Shown here: positions 34,235 through 42,802 of the stretch, in pieces
Layout of the letters: every line of letters begins with the position of its first letter
Numbering within the stretch: the stretch's first letter is position 1
Origin: Atriophallophorus winterbourni
Lineage: Eukaryota; Platyhelminthes; Trematoda; Plagiorchiida; Microphallidae
Direction: 5' to 3'
NCBI GenBank assembly: GCA_013407085.1
Contig: JACCGJ010011267.1
Coordinates: 1-64,000, forward strand
DNA length: 64,000 nt
Notes under the pieces: generated by a model
Seen by the model: only the letters and a program-made list of their open reading frames with translations
Told to the model about the DNA's origin: nothing
The model's database searches: none
Position numbers and translations under genes: made by a program

Positions 34235-34970
34235 TCAGGTTCCAAAGGTTGTCATAGCCGGGGGTGGCAGTGGGAATAAGCTCCCACTGTTTATAAAATG
34301 CTCCCATATGGCGCGCGTCTCAAATAGCCTCTGACAACCAAGTCCACCTTCTGGCCTGCACGACCGGCTCCCCGAGCCCGGTGGAACTGCTTCTACCAAC
34401 AGGAGAAGGGGCGAGGGCGAGTGACTGGCGCCTGAAAACCAGTGTGCACTGATGTGCATTCGTACAGTACCTATGTGCTGTACGGCTAACACCGTGCTAA
34501 ATTGATTGTCCAAAGGTAGTGAGCTGCATGCTGAAACACGCTGGAGTCTCACTACCATTTCTATTTTCTTTCTCATATCTGTCTAGGCCTGGGCAACCTG
34601 ATAGTATCTTAGCCCACGTGCAGTCTCTGACTGTGCGGCACTTTGCCTCGATCAGGCTTGTGCTTTCGTATCGTATCATCTAAGGGAATGAAAACCCTGG
34701 TTTTAAACCTCCGCTGTCTTGCGGGATACCCGATCGCGGGAAAGGCTTCGGGAGAAAACCTTGAAACAGAGTCTGGTAGACTGTTAGTTGGTGCACACCA
34801 CCTCTTTCTGGCAACTCCCTGCTGCACTTGGTTGTGCAAAGGCTAGAGAAGCTGACTCGAACAAACGCCGAGTGGTGCTGGGGACGCCGCTTTGTACCCA
34901 AATTCCCAAGAATCTTCATTGAAGCCGACTCATCCTCCAGGAGGAGATAGTCGCACACAAGTCACAAGTC
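34235..34970 (+). mobile_element. RTE-derived short element (leader plus 3' end), copy 1
   Basis: Carries the ~480-bp RTE 5' leader, no coding region, and ends GGAGATAGTCGCACACAAG, resembling the RTE terminus CCGCACAAAAG. It is bounded by 12-bp target duplications with one mismatch: ACATACGCACCA (34223-34234) and ACATACGCATCA (34971-34982). The dispersed ~235-bp repeat sits inside it at about 34445-34681. Confidence 0.82.
34445..34681 (-). repeat. Dispersed ~235-bp repeat
   Basis: Reverse complement starts near GAAAGCACAAGCCTGATC, passes TGCCGCACAGTCAGAGACTG and GTTGCCCAGGCCTAGACAGA, and ends with a TACAGCACATAGGTACTGTA palindrome. Not assignable to a tRNA-derived SINE by eye. Relatives: 35290-35385, 36528-36712, 38062-38152, 39738-39925, 40958-41152, 43128-43365, 46534-46607, 52634-52870. 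Confidence 0.75.
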
Positions 34971-34982
34971 ACATACGCATCA

Positions 34983-35835
34983 AACAGACAGACATATATG
35001 CTCCTACATTCGTACATCCAACGATTGGGTTGTAAGTCATATCGCCTAAATAGAAAAACTATAAGAAAGACTATAAGTAGGGAGCTAGTGAAGAATATAG
35101 TACCTAAAAGTATCCCTTCAAAGATGACATGATATATCGTCTTGTGAAATGGGATTTATTTCTTTGAGAGATGAAAATATAATAGAGGTCAACTATAGAA
35201 TTGAGCACAATCTTGAAATGATGAACAGAGAAAGAATATGATAAGCACATGGAATGTTCCAAAGGATAAAGTTATTATATTAGCATTAGATCGCAAGCTT
35301 GGATCCAGGCAAGTGCCGCGCAGCCATAGACTGCACGAGTTCCAACATACTGTCAGATTGCACAAACCTAGACTAGTATAGCGGAAATTGGCGTAATTCC
35401 GAATAAAACTTATTAGCAGTGATAATTTAATATCGTGTAGTGTTGCCTATTTAGTACAGAACTACTGTACCATTGCACGTCCATGACGAAAAACCAATCG
35501 CGATAATTTGGGAAATCGGACACCAACAGTATTCGCAAGCTTTGCTGACGATGTCATCTAGCTTGGCAAAACGCCCAACAACAACTACTACGACACAAGC
35601 TCGGCGAACACCGTCCGAATAACGGTATTCGCACAATTTAAGCTCTTTTTGGGCGAGTGGCTAGTGATTACCGGCTATGCGAAATTCCATGCTCGATCAA
35701 CTTGAAAGTGGAGATGGGCAGATAATCGTCCACACAAAACTACGACTTTGCTTGATCCTAAACACGATCCTTTGTGCCAAACACCGAGGAACAAGATTTT
35801 CGTATTTCTTATCATTCCGTTGTGGGAAAACAAAG
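34983..35835. other. No gene; degraded dispersed repeat inside
   Basis: About 35290-35385 is a worn copy of the ~235-bp repeat (GCAAGTGCCGCGCAGCCATAG). Nothing else recognised. Confidence 0.4.
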
Positions 35836-36199
35836 TTAAGGCAGAATATCAACATAACAAATGCGCGCACTATTTACCGAGTAATCCTTTAACACTTCCG
35901 GAATCTCATCATCATCATCGTCATCGATATCCGACTTGTCTTCGTCTGATGGCGTTCGCATGCTGGACCTTGTATAAACCCGAAGGACAGAAGACGAGCC
36001 GTTACGTGAAGCTGGCCCACTTGTGATTTCATCGAATTTCTGATAATGTGCGCGAGGAGGATTAAGTTTCCCATTGCAAGGGGATTGAGTTCGCGTGGTA
36101 AGTGAGCCGTCCATGGGAGAGTGAGTTGCTTTGGAACGCTGACTGCTATCTAACACGGCAGAGACACCGGAAGGGGATTTCAGACCGGACGAAGGGATA
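35836..36199 (-). other. Candidate terminal exon, possibly of CEP43
   Basis: After the acceptor GGTATGTTGTTCAG the frame stays open for about 120 residues to TAA. It is rich in Ser and Pro (SSGLKSPSGVSAVLDSSQ) and then acidic: SDEDKSDIDDDDDDEIPEV. Such an acidic stretch occurs near the C-terminus of FOP proteins, and the strand matches the gene at 46155-42803. The phases do not join directly (phase 1 leaving 42803, phase 2 needed here), so at least one exon would be missing between them. Confidence 0.4.
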
Positions 36200-36527
36200 C
36201 TGAACAACATACCAGACACCAAAATGTGATTATAAATATCCGAAGTCTCGATGGGTGATACAAAAGCGAACAAGGATACGCTAAATTTTCAAACGTGTCA
36301 ATACAACCCAGACCATACGCCCACATATGTCACAAGAAATGCATCAGCATGATAACAGAACAGAGAAACAAAATGCAGGTAGGTAAATGCGTCGCTAATG
36401 TGTGACCGACGCACACGGAAGTCACAATTTGAGATTGACCGAAGGACGTAAGGTGAGGGCGCGAATTAATCGATAATACGATTGAACCAAAGAGTGGATG
36501 GATAACAGAACACTTATGATAGTATGG

Positions 36528-36712
36528 AATGAAAGCACAAGCCTGATTCAAGCAAAGTGCCGCACAATCAGAGATTGCACATGGGATAAGATACTGTCAG
36601 GTTGCCCAGGCCTAGACAGATACGAGAAAAGAAACAGAAATGGTAGTGAGACTCCAGCGTGTTTCAGCATGCAGCTTACTACCGGTGGCCAATCAAAAAC
36701 ACTTAACTAGCA
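36528..36712 (+). repeat. Dispersed ~235-bp repeat
   Basis: Same family as 34445-34681: GAAAGCACAAGCCTGATTCA, GTTGCCCAGGCCTAGACAGA, GGTAGTGAGACTCCAGCGTG. Confidence 0.8.
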
Positions 36713-37179
36713 AATGAGAAAAATATTTAAAAAATCAAGAGCAAACTATCCCGTTTTTAATCTTATCACAGAAAACCATCGAAACAATCCATTCACTGCG
36801 GAAATCTGCAAATCTTTCCTAGATGAGAAAAATAATGGAAGGTAATAAAAAACCGAGCAAACTAAACACTGCAAATAACCAAATCCAGTAGCCAGAAGGA
36901 TAGGCACGCACAGACATGCAATCTGTAAACCGTTAATAAGTCACATGACCAGAGACAGCTTGTGAATCGACCGAGTCGGAAATTCTCGGTGAATGAAACG
37001 TAGTCTTTCACCTGGTTCACAATCAAGCACAGACGTTAGAAATGCCAACGTTAAGTGAAACCGATGGAATTCAACAAATGCATTTGACAAGTCGGCGAAA
37101 ACTAAGAGTCATGTGATTAGCACTAATAACAGCAGTATAAGTTGTATGTCAAACGATAGGACGAAAAACGAGAAGAGGG
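36713..37179. other. No recognisable feature
   Basis: A-rich sequence without a supported gene or repeat. Confidence 0.4.
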
Positions 37180-37345
37180 TTCACACATTCTGAACCTGTA
37201 AGCCACTGTTGGGTAAGGCTGCACAACTAACTTGACTCTGTGTTTGAAACAAAACCCATATTTGCAGGCATTTTCATCACAAACGCCCTACTATCGGTTC
37301 CGTGCTGTTTCAACTCGTCAATAATTGCAAGCATTGATCAACGGT
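37180..37345 (-). repeat. Hammerhead family A relic
   Basis: GCCACTGTTGGGTAAGGCTG, TTGCAGGCATTTTCATCACA and CGGTTCCGTGCTGTTTCAAC match the family A unit at 41.2 kb, but the core is mutated (ACTCGTCAATA instead of ACTCATCAGG). Confidence 0.6.
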
Positions 37346-37444
37346 CATCCACATTTGGTTTATCTTTGAATACCAAAAATAAACCAAACGATATTTCCAA
37401 CATGACTGGACAGCGATGTTTAGCTCTGCGTCAAAACATTCCTC

Positions 37445-38030
37445 GTGTTTCATTTAATGTTTGAAAGATGTAGTTGCTTCAAGTACCTTGGCGTTACAAT
37501 ATCCGGCAGTCTTAGCTGGACCAATCATTTGACCACACAATTCCTGACAGTTCGCCGGTTGTCATTCTATGCTCTTTGTTTCCGTTCTCTCTCCATCCCA
37601 CCCAATAAAATTCAACTCTTTGTTTTTTCTTGCATCGTTACGCACCTCCTCTACGTATACCCCGTAATTTTTCCCGGTCTCCTGGAAAAGTATTTTCTGC
37701 AGATCAGAACAGGTTTTAAGGTTATCCCCCAAGATTGAGCTGTGTCGCCGCAGATTTTATTCGATACACTATTTTCGATCGTCACTTCCGTGAATGCAAG
37801 ACGTTGATCAAAACATTTCTTCTGATAGTTCATTTCCACTGAACAAGACCATCGTTACCTGCAACTCCTTTCCCTTCACCCGAAGGCAATATTTAATTTC
37901 CTATTCAAGAACTAATAAATTCAGAAAATCTTTTGTTCAATGCTTGACACGATACATGATTAATCAATCGATGGCTCTTTCAGAGTTGAAAATGCGCCTG
38001 ACAATTTTAAAGCGATGTTGAGATCTCCTA
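37445..38030 (+). mobile_element. LINE C-terminal relic
   Basis: CSCFKYLGVTISGSLSWTNH resembles the post-RT FKYLGV...W..H segment of non-LTR retrotransposons, followed by hydrophobic and basic residues and a broken tail (DRHFRECKTLIKTFL). The clade is unclear. Confidence 0.5.
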
Positions 38031-38061
38031 GTCAGTTTTCTAACTTCATTTTCTAATTTCA

Positions 38062-38152
38062 TTCGGATGTCTGTCTATGTCTGGGTGACCTGACAGTATT
38101 GTGGCCCAAGTACAGCATTTATTGTGCGACACTGCCTGCATCAGTTTTGTGT
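38062..38152 (-). repeat. Dispersed ~235-bp repeat, partial
   Basis: GTCTGTCTATGTCTGGGTGA and CTGACAGTATTGTGGCCCAA match the family in reverse orientation. Confidence 0.6.
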
Positions 38153-38510
38153 GATTTTATACATTTCACTTATAGTCAGCTTTGTGAAGAAATTAATTTA
38201 ATTACTGAAAATTCGCGTATAGTATATATAGTAGAAAGGTAAAATAAATGAAGAACAACGAGAAGGACTTACGCATCGAAATCGTCCTGGTATTCTAGCA
38301 CAGACAATCGGGAATGCGCGAATAACGGCCGTTCACGTGCAAGGTTAAAGTGTGAAAACAAGCGAAATGCGTGAGGTGAACGAGATATATTATAATATAA
38401 TATGCACTAAGCAATAATAGCAGAATCGAGATACCCTTTAGGGATTGATTTGGAATGTGCGATAGATCTATTTTCCGCGTGGCGAGCAGTATTATGACGT
38501 GAGATTGCAT

Positions 38511-38582
38511 TCAACTTGAGTTTCTTTCGAGATATACCAGCAGGTTCAACTTGAGTTTCCTTCGAGATATACCAGCAGGTGA
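38511..38582. repeat. 35-bp tandem duplication
   Basis: TTCAACTTGAGTTT[C]CTTCGAGATATACCAGCAGG occurs twice in a row, with a one-base difference (TTTCTTTCG against TTTCCTTCG). Confidence 0.8.
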
Positions 38583-39569
38583 CAGAAACCTTGAAACTCT
38601 CATCAATCCATAACTGCCTCAAACAACGAAAACTATTTTTCCATAAGTAACGAGGCCGAAGTTCCACCGAACACAGATAAATAGTGTGAATCCAAAAGTG
38701 AATGCACTTAAGAGATTGAGACGCGAACTTGTTGAGATCAAAGCACACGGTACACAAAGTCTCAAAATCGGAGAAAATCCCGAGTATCCCAATCGTGGGA
38801 CAGGATTATCATCCGAAAAGTACCGTTAACAAAACCAAACAGACATTTGCAGGCGTTACCATTACCAAACCCCCACAACCTTCGAGTTAACTGCCATACG
38901 TCACATCGCCCCTCGTTAAAAAGAAAGCAACAATCAAAATGGTATCACCCAATGGCGAACGAGAATCGCCATGCACACCTTCTTTTACATCACCCGATAA
39001 TGGCTCGCTCATATATCTGTCACAAGTTAAATAATCGATTGTTGTAGCCGTTAGAAATTGTCACATTCTAGCTGACAAAAATGGCAATGAGCACCAAGAT
39101 GCATAGTTGAAAGGCGACAAGAGAAGAGAGAGAGTTAACAAGGGAATATCATCACCGATTTCCGAAGGCTTAATGAAGTTTCACATTTGAGAGACGAATG
39201 GAATGACCATGTACGCAAGCTATGGCTAGTTAATTTACAGAATGCGCTACACAATACGGAGAAACAAAGAAATAAATGAATGAACAGCTTAGTCAGAGCT
39301 TGGCAAGCTTTATGGGTTCAAGATTTAAAGTTGTTCCAAGCCAAACTAAGTAAAGAGATTGACAATTACACGAAAACTGGCATTGATGAACAATGCGATT
39401 GATTAACTTAACAGCAATCCAGTGTGAAGAAAGGCCCAGTTTTACGAATGTTCTCTATCTGACCGAATAAGCAAGAAGGTCGTTGGAGCGCAAAAGTTAT
39501 GGAAATAAAAACGTAGGGTGACGGGAAATCTTTATTAAGCTGTTTAAACTTAGTCAAACATAAAGTACA
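38583..39569. other. No recognisable gene
   Basis: Presumably intronic or intergenic. Faint similarity to hammerhead family A around 38845-38880 (ACATTTGCAGGCGTTACCAT) is too weak to call. Confidence 0.35.
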
Positions 39570-39715
39570 AACATTGAAGCTACTGTTGGATAACGCTAGC
39601 ACAATAAACCTGTTCAATTCCGTGTGCACATACACACAAATGCGGAATAAATTCGTATTTATGTGAATTTCCATCATACACACATACCTCGTGACCGGTT
39701 TTGTGGTGTTTGAAC
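39570..39715 (-). repeat. Hammerhead family A relic
   Basis: AAACCTGTTCAATTCCGTGT, then GTGACCGGTTTTGTGGTGTT corresponds to the ribozyme region of family A, but the CTGATGA box is lost (GAACATATG). Confidence 0.6.
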
Positions 39716-39737
39716 ATATGACATTTTTTCGCTCATA

Positions 39738-39925
39738 TGAATGTATGAAATCACAAGCCTGATCCGAATTGCTCCAGTCATAGACTACACGTGATCTAAG
39801 ATACTATCAGGTTGTCCAGGCCTAGGAAGATGCGAGAAAGGGAAATTGACAGTGAGACTCCAGCCTGTTTCCGTATGCAGCTCAACAGCGGTGTCATATC
39901 AATATAACACAATGTCAGCTGCGCA
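39738..39925 (+). repeat. Dispersed ~235-bp repeat
   Basis: ATCACAAGCCTGATCCGAAT and GTTGTCCAGGCCTAGGAAGA, then GTGAGACTCCAGCCTGTTTC. Confidence 0.7.
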
Positions 39926-40379
39926 ATACACAAGTACTGCACGATTGCACATCCATGAATACTATATTTCTCATACCAACCTTCTTTTAATGTGTGCTTT
40001 ACTGCTTTTACTATTCCATGTTGTTTGGCCCTTTGTCTGGCTCTGGGGTTTCAGGATGATGATGATTGGAACAACTACAAAGTCAGGCAAAAAAGCAGAT
40101 AGCATAGGGCTCTTTAATTACGAACAACGTATAATCGCGTTCGATTTGTTGTCCAAAAGGGTAATCGCATCCGAGAGATGCATATTCCGGATGCTCAGTT
40201 GTAAAAACCTGGCGTGCAGACGAATATCTGCTTCCCCTATTGAAATCGTGGCGAAGCGTACTAGAATGCCACAAGTACTTCTTCGATGTTAGCTTACAAT
40301 TGAAGCGGTTTACTATTCACTTTATCCTTTCATACTTTGTATTTTCCAAACGCGTTTTGATTTTCACTTAGTCAGCAGA

Positions 40380-40925
40380 CTCATCATCATCATCAAAGAC
40401 AGCAATACACCGGTAGCACGTACCGAATGCTTAACTGCCATACAACCATGAGAAAGTAAAATCCTAAAAGATGGGGAAGGGTGGGACTTAAATTGCTACG
40501 GCTTCTATAGAAGAGTAAGCACAAACAAACTGGGAAGAGGTGCCTACACCTCGAATGAAACATGCATTCAAACAAGTTTCGTGAACGAGTAGAATAACAT
40601 CAGCACGGCACCTTCCTTGCGGCTTACCACCCCCCCCCCAACCCAATGTCATGATCATAACAAGATTTCTAGTCACTCCGCTTGACAACATACAAGTATT
40701 GCAAACACTTTCAAAGAAACAGCTTAGTGCAAGACCGCCATTGAACACGGTTTCGGGACATATCCTTAAGCGTAACTAACCATTGCGATATATGATCGCG
40801 GGGACACCAGCCTGGAAGACGCGCTGCGCCTACTTTGGAAAGGTTACTAGTAAGAATTTTTAGCTGCCTATGCCATGTGACGGTTTGGCCACCCCGAGAT
40901 TTACGCCAATCAGGATGTGGCGTCG
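40380..40925 (-). mobile_element. RTE-type LINE 3' end (family 2), 5'-truncated
   Basis: Minus strand: TPHPDWRKSRGGQTVTWHRQ, SKVGAARLPGWCPRDHISQW, NRVQWRSCTK, then the family 2 3'-UTR and a terminal (ATG)n tract at 40380-40393. Nearly identical to 55130-55640. Confidence 0.85.
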
Positions 40926-40957
40926 CAGACTCGACCTTTATAGATAAACGAGTAATG

Positions 40958-41152
40958 CATTGTGCTAAATTGATTGGCCAACGGAAGTGAGCTGCATGCT
41001 GAAACACGCTAGAGTCTCACTACCATTTCTATTTCCCCCCTCATATCTGTCTAGGCCTGGGCAACCTGACAGTATCTTAGCCTACGTGCAGTCTGTGACT
41101 GTGCGGCACTTTGCCTGGATCAGGCTTGCGCTTTCATACTATACCATATAAT
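40958..41152 (-). repeat. Dispersed ~235-bp repeat
   Basis: Reverse orientation: GTGCTAAATTGATTGGCCAA, TCTGTCTAGGCCTGGGCAAC, GCACTTTGCCTGGATCAGGC. Confidence 0.8.
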
Positions 41153-41282
41153 GCATCTACAACACGATACCATACAGCATTCTTTGATTCATATGACATC
41201 ACTGAACCACCCGGACCAACCACGCTTTATTCAAAAAGGTTTGAACAAGAATCCTCATTTGCATGCATTTCCATCACACACA

Positions 41283-41324
41283 CCCCACGACCGGTTTCGT
41301 GCTGTTTGCACTCATCAGGTAGGA
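41283..41324 (-). ncRNA. Hammerhead ribozyme A1, well formed
   Basis: On the minus strand: stem I TCCTAC, core CTGATGA (41318-41312), stem II GTGC/GCAC with loop AAACA, GAAA (41298-41295), palindromic ACCGGT stem III, then GTC with cleavage expected between 41289 and 41288. The product strand GTGGGG pairs with CCTAC (one U-G wobble). Every invariant catalytic-core base is present. Stem I is the open end, so this is type I. Confidence 0.85.
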
Positions 41325-41520
41325 ACAGTACGATCAGGATCCGCATGCGCTTGAAACAGTGGAAGAATGGTAAACAGGTTGCGCTTGTATGCCACTGTTG
41401 GAATAAGGCTGGTACGACCAACCTGTTCAATCACATGAGACCCCGCTCATGTAGACTGGGTTTAAAACCCATGACCATAAATATAAACCACATTTGCATG
41501 CATCACCATCACACAAAACA

Positions 41521-41562
41521 CCCCACGACCGGTTTCGTGCTGTTTGCACTCATCAGGTAGGA
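41521..41562 (-). ncRNA. Hammerhead ribozyme A2, identical to A1
   Basis: Same 41 bases as A1. Core CTGATGA at 41556-41550, GAAA at 41536-41533, cleavage expected between 41527 and 41526. Cleavage at A1 and A2 of one transcript would release a 238-nt monomer. Confidence 0.85.
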
Positions 41563-42396
41563 ACAGTACGATCAGGATCCGCATGTACTTTAAACAGTGA
41601 GGAATGGTAAAGAAGTTGCGCTTGTACGCCACTGTTGGATAAGGCTGACATGGCCAGCCTGCTTGCAAATGAGGAGTTTTTGTTCAAGCCCGTGGATTTA
41701 AACAATCATGCGCGTGAGCATAGGTAAATGAACACGTTAGTTGTGCCAGCGTTATCTAACATTGGCTTACAAGCTCAACTTGATGAAAAAGCTTAATCGA
41801 TTTCCCGTATACCATAGTGAATTTTTCAAGCTTGTAGCACCATATAATCACGCCGCCGGCGTGCCACTGACGCAATACAACCGAGTTCCGATTACCGTTG
41901 CCATCGCTACGGGAGAGATTGTTTCTCCCGAGTCGGACTGTTTAGTCATTCAAAAAGCTGTAGAACATGAACATTCATGGTCGACATCGATCGAAGGAGG
42001 CCAACAACAACCACCAGATATTACAAAATCTGTACAACAGGGCTACATAACAAGTTCACGTTGCTTGGACAGCGGCATCAACGCTGGCTACACCATGTCT
42101 ACAGAATATGAAGCGGTGGTACTCCAAAAGTTTTACACCATGAAGATTTAAAATCAAGAATTCGTTTTCCGGGTGGACGAAATCTGTAGTACAAAGTCGA
42201 TTACAAAAATTATGAAATTTGTCAACGCTGAACAAATCTATAACAAGAACCACCGCTTGTTCCTTACTTTGGGCGTATAGTATAAAAACGTCAGTTTAAA
42301 GTAAAGGAATAGCGAATGTTGTGGTTAGTGCTCTATGAAGATCACGACGATACATAATAAAACTAGGTCAATTGACAGAGTATTGCAACTCGCAGT

Positions 42397-42628
42397 ACTT
42401 TACTACTTTACTTTTACTTTTGTGCGGCTGGCTCCACGGGTGGATTAGCCGGCTTCATTGATGTCTCGGATCGCACCAGCCCACGCACGTCGATCGGAAG
42501 CGAGATCGTTGCAGATCGTGATCCAGTCTCGTTCCCACCAGCAAACTCCGTAGACGGTACGCAGACCCATTGAGACATCATCATGAAGTTTCTTGGGGGT
42601 AGTGTACAAGTGATGTCCCCAGCACCAG
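42397..42628 (-). mobile_element. RTE internal-deletion derivative
   Basis: Minus strand: the end of the RTE leader and start codon region (CCCCAAGAAACTTCATGATG, ATGTCTCAA) is fused near 42570 to TGGGTCTGCGTACCGTCTAC. That second part lies about 135 bases from the RTE 3' end. The fragment finishes with CAGCCGCACAAAAG and an (AAAGT)n tail. It is truncated at its 5' end. Confidence 0.82.
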
Positions 42629-42802
42629 TATATTTTAGGTGACTGTTGCCACCAAAAACGGATATTGAAAATCACGCAAATCATGTGGTATATGAAACCA
42701 CTACACCCAGAAGTTGTACATTGAGAGTTGGAAGCAAACAGACAAGCAGGCTAGTAGCAATCACAAGTAACAACTGGAGAAATTATTTTTTAGAGAACAC
42801 AC

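Larger units (their letters stand above)
41230..41700 (-). repeat. Hammerhead family A tandem array (two units, 238-bp period)
   Basis: Two near-identical units read on the minus strand. Each contains CACTGTTGGA[A]TAAGGCTG, a CACGACCGGTTTCGTGCTG ribozyme block and CAGGTAGGAACAGTACGATC. The ribozymes start at 41283 and 41521. They lie in the sense orientation relative to CEP43. Confidence 0.85.

Noticed and set aside
34483..34681. Dispersed repeat considered as a tRNA-derived SINE
   Set aside because: No convincing A and B box pair or poly(A)-like tail could be seen, so it is left unclassified.
38407..38757. 116-codon minus-strand frame considered as a CEP43 exon
   Set aside because: The frame crosses a 35-bp tandem duplication and shows no clear similarity to FOP proteins.
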